Shown piece by piece: positions 41,276 through 49,750 of a DNA stretch of 64,000 nt. The notes below the pieces were generated by a model. That model saw only the letters and a program-made list of their open reading frames with translations. It was not told the origin of the DNA and ran no database searches. Both the position numbers and the translations under genes were made by a program. Position 1 is the first letter of the stretch; the number at the start of each line of letters is the position of its first letter. Origin of the DNA: Streptomyces sp. f51 (lineage in GTDB: Bacteria > Actinomycetota > Actinomycetes > Streptomycetales > Streptomycetaceae); the NCBI RefSeq assembly GCF_037940415.1, contig NZ_CP149798.1:930001-994000 (forward strand). Reading direction: 5' to 3'.

Positions 41276-42628
41276 TCACCGGACGCCCACCGCCGCGAGC
41301 GCCTTGCGCTGGCGGGCCGACGGGTGCGCCGGGAAGTACAGGTAGCAGACGCCGCCGGTGCCGGAGACGACCTTCCCCGAGGCGTTGTAGCGCTTGGTCC
41401 GCAGCCAGATGTTCTCCCACTCGGCGCGCTTGTAGACCCTGCGCACCGCGTCGTCGCCGGGCGACGCCGGGTCGTTGGCGATCACGTCGCCGTCCGCGGT
41501 GAACCCTATGACCGTCATGAGATGGCCCGAGGTGCCGTAACCCGCGCCCGTCAGCTCGGTCTTGAGGAACGACTGGGACGTTATGGCCGGGATGCCCGCG
41601 GCGATCAGCGTCTCCAGGTCGGTCAGCGAGCCGAGCCGGGTCACCACACCCTGGAGGTCCTTGTACGTGGCCGCGTAGGCGGCGTTGAAGGGCCAGTTGC
41701 CGCAGCCCGCGTACTGGTAGTCGTAGGTGGAGCGGGCGGCGAGACACACCTGCGGGTCGGCGTACGCCGGGTCGACCCAGGCGAGCTGCTCCGCGGTGGG
41801 CCTGCGCCCCCAGTACTCGATGATCATCTGCGAGGAGGTGGGGCTGCACCAGGCCTCGCCGCCGTTGTCGTACTCCGGGTACTGGCCGGCGTGGATCTCC
41901 TGCGAGTAGCGCGGGACGTTCAGCTCCTGGGCGAGGCCCGGGGCGGAGGCGGGGACGGTGAAGCGGTCCGGGATGTCGGAGCCCATCGCGCCCAGCCGCC
42001 ACACCGTGGGCGTGGTCCTGGTGCCCGGGGTGCGGTAGAGCGTCAGCCGCAGCCGGTAGGAGACCAGGCGCAGGCCCGAAGCGGCGTCGTCGACGGAGAA
42101 GGTGTCCGTCCAGATCGTGCTGCGGCCGTCGGTCTGGCCGTCCACCGAGGTGCGCCGGATGTCCTGGTCGCCGGAGGCCCAGCGGCCCATCACGTACCAG
42201 GGCGTGGCCGTGCCGTCGGAGTAGGTGCCGGTCAGCTCGACCTGGAGCCAGCTGCCGGCCGGGGTGTGCGCGTTCCAGGAGGCGATGACCTCCGTGGCGG
42301 GAACCGCGAGCCGGTGGACCGGCGAGGTCCAGGTCGCGTACTCCCAGGTGGCCGTCCTGCCGGTGTGCGGGTCGGTGTAGTCCGTCGTGCCGGCCGGCGC
42401 CACGATCACCAGGCCGGGGCGGACACCCGGAACGGCCCGCGTTCCCTGCGCGCCGCCCGACCGCCAGTCGCTGTACGAGGTCCAGGCACGGTTGTCGACG
42501 AGACCGCCGGGCGCTCTGGTCCGGCGCGCCGCGGCGGCGGCCGGCGGCCCCGCGGCTCCCACCGCCGCCGCGGCGGCGACCGCGGCGGCCAGAACGATTC
42601 TGCGGGACGGCTGTTCGGCTCTGCTCAT
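41276..42628 (-). CDS. Secreted C39-like (papain-fold) peptidase, probable Tat substrate
   Basis: 450 residues. Signal peptide with twin Arg (PSRRIVLAAAVAAAAA) and cleavage near residue 35. A beta-rich N-terminal domain (about 60-240) of unknown role is followed by a Peptidase_C39-like domain with catalytic Cys in GGEAWCSPTSSQMI (about 276), His in TSGHLMTVIGF (about 372) and Asp in VIANDPAS. Exported cell-surface hydrolase; substrate unknown. ATG at 42628. A palindrome about 115 bp upstream may regulate it. Confidence 0.9.
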   Translation of the reverse strand: MSRAEQPSRRIVLAAAVAAAAAVGAAGPPAAAAARRTRAPGGLVDNRAWTSYSDWRSGGAQGTRAVPGVRPGLVIVAPAGTTDYTDPHTGRTATWEYATWTSPVHRLAVPATEVIASWNAHTPAGSWLQVELTGTYSDGTATPWYVMGRWASGDQDIRRTSVDGQTDGRSTIWTDTFSVDDAASGLRLVSYRLRLTLYRTPGTRTTPTVWRLGAMGSDIPDRFTVPASAPGLAQELNVPRYSQEIHAGQYPEYDNGGEAWCSPTSSQMIIEYWGRRPTAEQLAWVDPAYADPQVCLAARSTYDYQYAGCGNWPFNAAYAATYKDLQGVVTRLGSLTDLETLIAAGIPAITSQSFLKTELTGAGYGTSGHLMTVIGFTADGDVIANDPASPGDDAVRRVYKRAEWENIWLRTKRYNASGKVVSGTGGVCYLYFPAHPSARQRKALAAVGVR

Positions 42629-42740
42629 GGGTGGAGAACCCCCAGGGGTGTCCGTGACGGGCGGGCCCAATGCTCTGTCGTGCGCCAACTATGGACGCCG
42701 GAGGGCGACTTCTGCCAGCACTTCGGGCCGTGCCGCGCCC

Positions 42741-42752
42741 ACCAATATTGGT
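42741..42752. promoter_or_regulatory. Perfect AT-rich palindrome upstream of the peptidase gene
   Basis: ACCAATATTGGT, 12 bp, fully symmetrical and the only AT-rich motif in this interval. Possible operator for the peptidase promoter; binding protein unknown. Confidence 0.4.
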
Positions 42753-42773
42753 CGGGACCACTGGCATGACCTG

Positions 42774-42813
42774 GGACGCCCCGGTCCCGGCGGGCACCGG
42801 GGCCGGGGCGTCC
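42774..42813 (-). terminator. APC permease terminator
   Basis: 17-bp stem with one G-T pair (42774-42790 with 42797-42813; core GGACGCCCCGG) and 6-nt loop, 6 bp after the permease stop. Confidence 0.85.
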
Positions 42814-42819
42814 GGGTGA

Positions 42820-44361
42820 TCAGACGAGGTCCATGGCGGCGACCTCGTCGGGACGGCCGTAGCTGACGGGACCCTGGAAGCGGCGGCGCGCGGTGGCGAA
42901 CCACCACACCGTCGCGACGACCAGCACCACGGCCAGGGCGATCGAGGCGTAGTTGAAGTTGTCCCCGGTGATGGGCGAGACCTGGGGCAGCATGAAGAGC
43001 ACGCTGCTGACGACGATCCAGGTCACGGCCACCCAGCCGACGGGCTTGCTCCAGCGGCCCAGGTTCCAGGGGCCGGGCTGGAAGTCGTCGCCGAGCCGCA
43101 GCCGCAGGAAGACCGGCACGGCGTAGGCGAGGAAGAGTCCGACGACGTTGACGCTGACGATGGCCGTGAAGGCGGTGTGCGACCACCATCCGGGCAGCAC
43201 GAGGGCCAGGGAGCAGGCGACCGCCAGCCAGACGGCCTTGACGGGGGTACGGGTGCGCGGCGAGACGGAGTGCCACCAGCGCGAGCCCGGCATGGCGCCG
43301 TCCCGCGAGAAGGCGAAGATCTGCCGGGTGTTGCTGGTCAGGTTGGCCAGCCCGCAGAAGAGCATGGACCCGATCACGATGAGCAGGATGAACTTAGCCA
43401 TGGTCATGCCAAGTCCGTCGATGAGGATCTGCACGGGCGGCGCCGAGGAGCTCGCGACCCGGTCGTAATCATGAATGCTGTACACAAGGGCGAGCATGAG
43501 GATGAGCCCGGTGATCGCCGAATAGCCGATCGAACGGGTGATCCCCTTCGGCGCGTTGACCGTGGCCCGCACCGTTTCCTCGGACATGTGGAAGCTGCCG
43601 TCGAAGCCCGTGAAGGTCCAGCTCGTGACGAGCAGGCCGAGCATCCCTCCGTAAATCCCGTTCGTGAAGCCGGTGTTGTTCGCGAAATGCGTGACGAACG
43701 AGGCCGACTGGTGGTCGTCCGGCATCACGATGAGTGTTCCCACGATCACCACGAGCCCGATCAGCAGCCACCACACGGAGATCCGGTTCAGCACGGCGAC
43801 CAGCTGGACGGTGTAGGTATTGGCCAAACCCTGGAGCACGATGATCAGCGCCGTGATCAGGACCGTCTGCTCGGCCGTCGGCCGGTACGAGTCCCACTGA
43901 AGGGCCACGTAGGCCTGGATGAAGGTGGCGGCCGCGTATCCGGTGGCGGCCGTGCCGCCCACCTGACCCACGAAATTCAGCCAGCCCGTGTACCAGGACC
44001 AGGCACCCTTGTGCCGCTTGGCGAGCTTGCCCGCGGAGAAATACAGGGCGCCGCTGGTCGGATAGGCGGAGGCGACCTCGGCCATCGCGGCACCGATGAA
44101 GAGCACCATCACCGAGACGCCGATCCAGCCGAACACGAGAATGCGCGGGCCGCCCGCGTTCATTCCGAACCCGAAGGACGAGAAGATACCGGAAATGATA
44201 TTGATGATGGTGAAGGAGATGGCGAAATTATCGAACGCCTGGAATCGACGGGTGAGTTTTCTCGGATATCCCATCGCATGAAGCGTCGCGTCGTCGTCGA
44301 AGGCGACGGAATCCTTTCCGGGGCCGTTTCTCAGGCCCGGGGCCGATATTCGCTCTGACAC
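42820..44361 (-). CDS. APC-superfamily amino acid permease
   Basis: 513 residues and about 12 membrane helices. The pattern LTRRFQAFDNFAISFTIINIISG near residue 35 and MAEVASAYPTSGALYF near 92 is typical of the eukaryote-like ACT/GABA-permease branch of the APC superfamily. GTG at 44361 with AAAGG upstream. The substrate is probably a neutral amino acid, GABA or polyamine, but this is not resolved. 54 bp after the stop of the upstream gene 44416-45372, so possibly in its transcript. Confidence 0.9.
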   Translation of the reverse strand: MSERISAPGLRNGPGKDSVAFDDDATLHAMGYPRKLTRRFQAFDNFAISFTIINIISGIFSSFGFGMNAGGPRILVFGWIGVSVMVLFIGAAMAEVASAYPTSGALYFSAGKLAKRHKGAWSWYTGWLNFVGQVGGTAATGYAAATFIQAYVALQWDSYRPTAEQTVLITALIIVLQGLANTYTVQLVAVLNRISVWWLLIGLVVIVGTLIVMPDDHQSASFVTHFANNTGFTNGIYGGMLGLLVTSWTFTGFDGSFHMSEETVRATVNAPKGITRSIGYSAITGLILMLALVYSIHDYDRVASSSAPPVQILIDGLGMTMAKFILLIVIGSMLFCGLANLTSNTRQIFAFSRDGAMPGSRWWHSVSPRTRTPVKAVWLAVACSLALVLPGWWSHTAFTAIVSVNVVGLFLAYAVPVFLRLRLGDDFQPGPWNLGRWSKPVGWVAVTWIVVSSVLFMLPQVSPITGDNFNYASIALAVVLVVATVWWFATARRRFQGPVSYGRPDEVAAMDLV

Positions 44362-44415
44362 GGCTGACCTTTCTCTCGGGGGTGGTTCGGGACGTCGGGC
44401 GGGGAGGACCGGCGG

Positions 44416-45372
44416 TCAGCCGGCCCCCGGTACGGGCAGGCCGCAGGCGCGGCGGGCGCGGGAGAGCTGCTCCTCGGGTTCGCCGAACACGCTCCACGGC
44501 ATCCGGCAGGCGTAGGGCCCCATGGCCATCAGCACCGCCCGGGCCTCGAACTCGCGCTGCGCCATGAAGAGCGCGTGCGCCAGGTACGCCAGGTCGAGCA
44601 CGGGCGTGAAGCGGTATCCGGAGACCTCGGGCAGCCAGTTCTGGTAGATCGCGAGCGCCGTGGAACGCCACTGCGGCTGCTCCCAGGTGCGGTCGACCAG
44701 CAGTTGCGTGGGGTTGTAGCTCTCCACCAGGGCCACCAGCGGCAGCATCCGCAACGGGGAGGAGGCGGGGGCCCGCTGACTCAGGAAGGCGGCGACGTCC
44801 CAGGCGGCGTTCACGGAACCGCCGTACCGCGTGAAGAAGAACGCAAGGAACCGGTGATGACCCTCGCGGTTCCAGGGGTCGAGGCGCAGGACGTGCGAGA
44901 ACAGGCGCCAGGGGCCCGGGGGCTGGGTCAGCAGCCCCTGCGGGGCGGCGTCACGCAGGTCGTGCAGCCGGGCCATGGACAGCCGCGCGACCCAGGGCGT
45001 GGGATCCGCCCGGTCCATCAGCGCGGCGCGGTCGCAGGCGGTGAGCGCGATGCGCTCCAGCGCCTCGGCCCGGTCGTCCTTGGCGTCGGCCGCGCGCAAC
45101 GCCCGCAGCACGGCCACGCGGGCCCACATCAGGGCCGCCTCGGGCGTCCGTTCCTCGGCCAGCCAGCGTTCGGCGAGGTCGGAGTCGGCGGCCTCGGAGG
45201 CGAGCACGAGCGAACGATGGGCCCGTAATCCAAAGTCGGAGCGGGTCTCCGCGAGAGCTTCGTGGGCGCTCCGATAGCGGCCGGCTCTGACATCCACGCA
45301 GACGCTCGCGAGGGTGCGGTCGTCGGCCGCCGGATGCCACACGTACTGCCCCTCGAATAAACCCGCGGCCAT
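44416..45372 (-). CDS. Conserved-type hypothetical alpha-helical protein
   Basis: 318 residues; no recognised family. Composition and periodicity suggest TPR-like helical repeats (for example VRAGRYRSAHEALAET, WARVAVLRALRAADAKDD). Many Trp residues in WEQPQWRSTALAIYQNWLP and similar segments. Cytoplasmic. ATG at 45372 is supported by AGGGGAAG. The layout of several short helices ending in a conserved-looking YLAHALFMAQREFEAR block suggests protein-protein interaction; function unknown. Confidence 0.75.
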   Translation of the reverse strand: MAAGLFEGQYVWHPAADDRTLASVCVDVRAGRYRSAHEALAETRSDFGLRAHRSLVLASEAADSDLAERWLAEERTPEAALMWARVAVLRALRAADAKDDRAEALERIALTACDRAALMDRADPTPWVARLSMARLHDLRDAAPQGLLTQPPGPWRLFSHVLRLDPWNREGHHRFLAFFFTRYGGSVNAAWDVAAFLSQRAPASSPLRMLPLVALVESYNPTQLLVDRTWEQPQWRSTALAIYQNWLPEVSGYRFTPVLDLAYLAHALFMAQREFEARAVLMAMGPYACRMPWSVFGEPEEQLSRARRACGLPVPGAG

Positions 45373-45589
45373 CTTCCCCTGTCCATCCCCGTTTGATCCT
45401 CGCCGTTCCGCAACAGGAACCCTACTCAGCATCACCGAGTACCGGAACGCCCTATCCGAAATACCTGGTTCCGCGGGGTCGGGAATTTTCCGGACGGAAC
45501 CTCCGAAGGTCTTGAGGATTGTTCAATGAATAGTTCAACGCGGCACCATCCTGAACCCGTGAGTCCGCTGTGGACCCCGCCTCGATAGA

Positions 45590-46258
45590 ATGTTCGCCAG
45601 GACTGTGCCCCCCTCGCGCCTCACCCCGGGAATCCCCATTCACGACCTCGCCTCGCGGCTGCTCCGGCTGCCGCCCTCCTGCGGGCCCGTCCGCCTGATC
45701 GGGGTGGACGGCCACGCCGGCTCCGGAAAGACCACGTTCGCCGGGCGACTGGCGACGGCACTGGGCGGCGCCCCCGTACTGCACCTCGACGACATCGCCA
45801 CCCACGAGGAGCTCTTCGGCTGGACCGGGCGCCTGCTGAGCTCGGTGATCGAGCCGCTGGAGCGCGGCGAGACCGCCCGCTACGCCCCCTACGACTGGAC
45901 CGCCCGGGAGTTCGGGCCGGTCCGCGAGCTGCCGGCCGCACCCGTGGTGATCGTCGAGGGCGTCGGCGCGGGACGCCGGGCGCTGCGGCCCCGGCTCGCG
46001 CGGCTCCTGTGGATGGAACTGCCGTACGAGCAGGCCTGGGAGCGGGGACGGCGACGGGACGGGCGGGCCCAGAGCGACTTCTGGGACGGGTGGGTCCGCG
46101 CCGAGCGCCGGCACTTCGCCGAGGACCCCTCACAGCCGTTCGCACACCAACTGGTACGGCAGTGTCCCGAGGGGTACGAGGTGCGGGAGGGGCCCGCTGA
46201 GGCGCCTGGACCGGACCAGTTCATCACGCACCGTGATGGACCATCCGCAGCGTGCTGA
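45590..46258 (+). CDS. P-loop nucleoside-kinase-like protein (uridine kinase family)
   Basis: 222 residues. Walker A DGHAGSGKTTFAGRLA (about 40-55) and a downstream HLDDI stretch, VIVEGVGAGRR Walker-B-like strand, and Arg-rich lid (RGRRRDGRAQSDFWD) match uridine/phosphoribulokinase-type kinases. It probably phosphorylates a small nucleoside or sugar. No strong ribosome site before the ATG at 45590; a GTG at 45605 is an alternative. Immediately upstream of a predicted small RNA. Confidence 0.83.
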   Translation: MFARTVPPSRLTPGIPIHDLASRLLRLPPSCGPVRLIGVDGHAGSGKTTFAGRLATALGGAPVLHLDDIATHEELFGWTGRLLSSVIEPLERGETARYAPYDWTAREFGPVRELPAAPVVIVEGVGAGRRALRPRLARLLWMELPYEQAWERGRRRDGRAQSDFWDGWVRAERRHFAEDPSQPFAHQLVRQCPEGYEVREGPAEAPGPDQFITHRDGPSAAC

Positions 46259-46307
46259 AGTTGTGAAGACCCACTCCGCGGAAGTTGCCTGAGTACCCCA
46301 ACTCTGC

Positions 46308-46337
46308 TTGACCAGGGGGCCGTACAGGTCTTACGTT
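46308..46337 (+). promoter_or_regulatory. Sigma70-type promoter of the candidate small RNA
   Basis: TTGACC (46308-46313), 18-bp spacer, TACGTT (46332-46337). Expected transcript start near 46344. Confidence 0.65.
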
Positions 46338-46343
46338 CTGAAG

Positions 46344-46415
46344 CAGCGGCCCTTCGGGAGCCGCCCGCAGTCGCGAAGCCCCCGGTTGTTCCCCCGTGAT
46401 CGGGGGCTTCGTTCT
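46344..46415 (+). ncRNA. Candidate small RNA (about 70 nt) with intrinsic terminator
   Basis: From the predicted start near 46344: a first hairpin GCGGC-CC-TTCG-GG-A-GCCGC with a stable UUCG tetraloop, then a second hairpin with a perfect 11-bp stem (46374-46384 with 46401-46411) followed by TTCTG, which acts as a terminator. It has its own promoter and no ORF. Alternatives: a transcription-attenuation leader of the EccA-like gene 300 bp downstream, or an unusually long 3' region of the kinase gene. The two-hairpin layout is compact and looks selected. Confidence 0.5.
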
Positions 46416-46725
46416 GCCCACACCCCCTCTTTCCGGACACCCCACGGCGTGACGCGCTCACCCTGGGTCACCGTTCCCGGCCTGCCCTGTCCGCTCCCAC
46501 CTCGTGGAACGGGCCGTGCGGCACCCTTCGGCAGGCCCCTCCCCCGCAGGTACCATGCCTCTCGGTGCGACTTTCGGACGGCTGCTCTGCCGCACCGCTT
46601 CAACTCCCGTCCGCGGCACAGTCGTTCGACCAGAGCTGCCGACGGGCACCGGCCCGGCGGCAAGGGGATGTCCTGATCCGCGAGGCACTCCCCGACCATC
46701 GGGGGCACGGTTTGTGGGGGACGTG

Positions 46726-48591
46726 ATGGACTTCGGCACGCAGGGTCCCGAGGCCCCGGCCGACCTCGCCTGGCTGCGGGGTGTGGACGCCTACACGATG
46801 GGCGCCTACCCGCAGGCGGAGGAGGAGTTCCGCGCCGCGGTCCGGATGGACCCCGGTATGGCGGACGGCTGGCTCGGGCTGCACGCGCTACGGGTGGACA
46901 CGACGACCGCGCTGCTGCGCATGTTCCGGCACCGGGACCGCTTCGGCGAGCAGCGCTCCCGTCACCGGCGCACCCTCAACTCCTGGTACTGGCTGGGCTG
47001 GTGGGTCCAGCCCGTGCTGGAGAGTCCGCGCGACCTGCTGCTCGCGCACGCCTCGCACTGGCTCGACGGACGTCACGTCCCCGAACTGGACCGGGCGTTG
47101 GCCGGACTGCCGCCGGTCGACGCGGACCACCAGGTGCGGTTCCTGCACGCGTGCCGCGCCTATCTGGTCAAGGACTGGGAGCAGTTGGTGCGGCACACCG
47201 ATCCGCTGATCAACGACCCCATGCTCGGCATCGAGGCCGGTCTGTTCGGCGGCATGGCCCGGGTCCGGCTGGAGATGTACGGACAGGCCGAGCCGCTGCT
47301 GTCGTCCGCGCTGATGCGCTGCCGCAGCGAACAGCCGCAGCGCAAGGAGCTGCGGTACTGGCTGGCCCGCGCCCACGAGGGCACCGGACGCTCCGCGGCG
47401 GCACTGCCCCTGTACCGCGCGGTGCACCGGGTCGACCCCTCCTTCATGGACACCTCGGCGCGGCTCGCGGCCATCGCCGAGGGGGACGGGTACGACGACG
47501 CCGCGGCCGACCTCGCGGCGATCACGCTCGCCGGGATCGGGCAGGACGTGCTGGAGGGCCCGGACGGCATGGACGCGCTGTTCGGCACCGAGGGACGCGA
47601 TCTGAGGCTTCCCGATCCCGACCCGTCGCCGCCCGGCGGGCTGCCTCCCCAGGCGGACGGCTTCCGGGAGAAGGCCGCGATGCCGGTGCAGCCGATGCCC
47701 CCGGGACCGACCGACCCGGCCCTGCTGGACGAGGCACTCGCCGAGCTGGAGCGCATGGTGGGCCTGGAGCCGGTGAAACGTCAGGTCAAGGCGTTGTCGG
47801 CGCAGCTGAACATGGCGCGGCTGCGCACCGGGCAGGGCCTGCCGGTGCAGCCTCCGAAACGGCACTTCGTCTTCTCGGGACCCTCAGGCACCGGCAAGAC
47901 CACGGTGGCACGCATTCTCGGCCGGGTCTTCTACGCGCTCGGGCTGCTCGGCGGGGACCATCTGGTCGAGGCCCAGCGGTCCGATCTGGTCGGCGAGTAC
48001 CTCGGCCAGACGGCCGTGAAGGCCAACGAGCTGATCGACTCGGCGATCGGGGGCGTCCTGTTCGTCGACGAGGCGTACTCCCTGTCCAACTCCGGCTACG
48101 GCAAGGGCGACGCGTACGGCGACGAGGCCCTTCAGGTGCTGCTGAAGCGGGCCGAGGACAACCGGGACCATCTGGTGGTGATCCTCGCCGGCTACCCCGA
48201 GGGCATGGACCGGCTCCTCGCCGCCAACCCCGGCCTCTCCTCGCGCTTCACCAGCCGCGTGGACTTCCCCTCGTACCGCCCGCTCGAACTGACCTCCATC
48301 GGTGAGGTGCTGGCCGCCGAGAACGGCGACATCTGGGACGAGGAGGCGCTGGACGAGCTGCGCTCGATCGCCGGGCACGTCGTCGACCAGGGCTGGATCG
48401 ACGAGCTCGGCAACGGCCGGTTCCTGCGCACCCTGTACGAGAAGAGCTGCGCGTACCGCGATCTGCGGCTGTCGGGATACCCCGGCACACCCTCGCGCGA
48501 CGATCTGTCGACCCTGCGTCTGCCCGACCTCATGCAGGCGTACGGAGAGGTCCTCTCGGGCCGGGGCCCGCAGGACCCGTCCGCGATGTGA
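46726..48591 (+). CDS. EccA/CbbX-like AAA ATPase with N-terminal TPR domain
   Basis: 621 residues. N-terminal half is TPR-like (WLRGVDAYTMGAYPQAEEEF, then repeated helical pairs to about 330); a Pro-rich linker (about 305-335) leads to an AAA module with Walker A GPSGTGKTT (about 385), Walker B GVLFVDEAYSL (about 441) and sensor-1 region VVILAGYPEGMDRL. This is the EccA/CbxX-CfqX class that acts on ESX type VII secretion substrates or as rubisco activase. No ESX genes are present nearby, so it is an orphan. ATG at 46726 with a GGGGGA site. Confidence 0.9.
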   Translation: MDFGTQGPEAPADLAWLRGVDAYTMGAYPQAEEEFRAAVRMDPGMADGWLGLHALRVDTTTALLRMFRHRDRFGEQRSRHRRTLNSWYWLGWWVQPVLESPRDLLLAHASHWLDGRHVPELDRALAGLPPVDADHQVRFLHACRAYLVKDWEQLVRHTDPLINDPMLGIEAGLFGGMARVRLEMYGQAEPLLSSALMRCRSEQPQRKELRYWLARAHEGTGRSAAALPLYRAVHRVDPSFMDTSARLAAIAEGDGYDDAAADLAAITLAGIGQDVLEGPDGMDALFGTEGRDLRLPDPDPSPPGGLPPQADGFREKAAMPVQPMPPGPTDPALLDEALAELERMVGLEPVKRQVKALSAQLNMARLRTGQGLPVQPPKRHFVFSGPSGTGKTTVARILGRVFYALGLLGGDHLVEAQRSDLVGEYLGQTAVKANELIDSAIGGVLFVDEAYSLSNSGYGKGDAYGDEALQVLLKRAEDNRDHLVVILAGYPEGMDRLLAANPGLSSRFTSRVDFPSYRPLELTSIGEVLAAENGDIWDEEALDELRSIAGHVVDQGWIDELGNGRFLRTLYEKSCAYRDLRLSGYPGTPSRDDLSTLRLPDLMQAYGEVLSGRGPQDPSAM

Positions 48592-48593
48592 GC

Positions 48594-48654
48594 GGGCCCC
48601 GGCGCCGGGGCCGTACGACCGTCACCGGATCGCACGGCCCCGGGACCGGGGCCC
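48594..48654. terminator. Bidirectional terminator
   Basis: Nested inverted repeats: inner perfect 10-bp stem (48605-48614 with 48634-48643) and outer 9-bp stem GGGCCCCGG (48594-48602 with 48646-48654). Between the convergent EccA-like and CBS genes. Confidence 0.82.
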
Positions 48655-48664
48655 GTCCTCGCGG

Positions 48665-49750
48665 TCAGCTCGCCAGCGCCTCCTCGGCCTGGCTGGGTCG
48701 CGGCTCCGCGACCCGGACCGGCGCGACGAGGCGGTGCGCCGGGTCCCGTACCTCGCCGACCAGCAGTTCCAGTACGTCCTCCAGCGCCACCAGGCCGAGG
48801 ACCTTGCCGGAGGCGTCGGCGACCTGGGCGAGGTGGGTGGCGGCACGGCGCATCACGGTGAGGGCGTCGTCCAGCGGGAGTTCGGACCGCAGGGTCGTCA
48901 TCGGCCGCCACATCTGCTGCGGGACCGCACGCTCGGACTCCTCCAGGTCGAGGACGTCCTTCACATGGAGGTAGCAGCCCATGAAGGCGCCGTTCTCCGC
49001 GACCACCGGGAACCGCGAGTACCCGGTGCGCGCGGTGAGCGCGACGACCTGGCCCGGGGTGACCGAGGGATCGACGGTGACGAGCGAGGCGCCGTCCAGC
49101 AGGACATCGGTGACGGGGCGGGAGCCGAGTTCCAGGGCGTCCTCCAGACGCTCCTGCTCCTCGGGGTCGAGCAGTCCCGCCTGTCCGGAGTCCTCGACCA
49201 GCCGGTTGAGCTGCTCGCTGGTGAACACCGCCTCGACCTCGTCCTTGGGCTCGACCCGGAACAGCCTGAGGATCAGCGCCGCGCAGGCGCCGAGGCCCAC
49301 CGTGACGGGACGGCACACCCGGGCGAAGGCGACCAGGCCGGGACTCAGCCACAGGGCCGTCTTCTCGGGCGCGGCCATCGCCAGGTTCTTCGGGACCATC
49401 TCGCCGATGACGAGGTGGAAGAAGACGACGAAGGCGAGCGCGATCACATAGCCGAGGGGGTGGATGACCCCCTCGGGCAGCCGGACGGCCTCGAAGAGCG
49501 GTTCCAGCAGCCGGGCGACCGTGGGCTCCGCGACCGCGCCGAGGGTCAGCGAGCACATGGTGATGCCGAACTGGGCCGCCGCCATCATCTGCGGCAGGCG
49601 CTCCAGGCCGTAGAGGACCTGGCGGGAGCGGGCGGTGCCGAGCGGTTCGATCTGGCTGCGCCGAACGGACACGAGGGCGAACTCGGCGCCGACGAAGAAT
49701 CCGTTGGCGAGCACCAGCAGGGCCGCGAACAGCAGTTGGAGCAGGCTCAT
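48665..49750 (-). CDS. HlyC/CorC-type membrane protein: DUF21 and CBS domains, short form
   Basis: 361 residues. DUF21 (CNNM) membrane domain with four helices (LLQLLFAALLVLANGFFVGAEFALV at the start; GYVIALAFVVFFHLVIGEMVPKN near 100-130) and two CBS repeats (about 205-330). It ends soon after the second CBS domain, without the C-terminal CorC_HlyC domain that its neighbour has. Family members are linked to Mg2+/Co2+ export. ATGA overlap (49747-49750) with the longer paralogue suggests they act as a heteromeric pair. Confidence 0.92.
   Translation of the reverse strand: MSLLQLLFAALLVLANGFFVGAEFALVSVRRSQIEPLGTARSRQVLYGLERLPQMMAAAQFGITMCSLTLGAVAEPTVARLLEPLFEAVRLPEGVIHPLGYVIALAFVVFFHLVIGEMVPKNLAMAAPEKTALWLSPGLVAFARVCRPVTVGLGACAALILRLFRVEPKDEVEAVFTSEQLNRLVEDSGQAGLLDPEEQERLEDALELGSRPVTDVLLDGASLVTVDPSVTPGQVVALTARTGYSRFPVVAENGAFMGCYLHVKDVLDLEESERAVPQQMWRPMTTLRSELPLDDALTVMRRAATHLAQVADASGKVLGLVALEDVLELLVGEVRDPAHRLVAPVRVAEPRPSQAEEALAS

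Larger units (their letters stand above)
46259..46725. other. 467-bp intergenic region carrying a candidate small-RNA unit
   Basis: Between the kinase-like gene and the EccA-like gene, both plus strand. It contains a promoter (46308-46337), two hairpins and a terminator (ending 46411). A small hairpin (46690-46704) also lies just before the EccA-like ribosome site. No convincing peptide gene in either strand. Confidence 0.65.

Noticed and set aside
46259..46420. tRNA gene or IS end
   Set aside because: No acceptor/anticodon/T-arm pattern and no target duplication; the structure is two simple hairpins.
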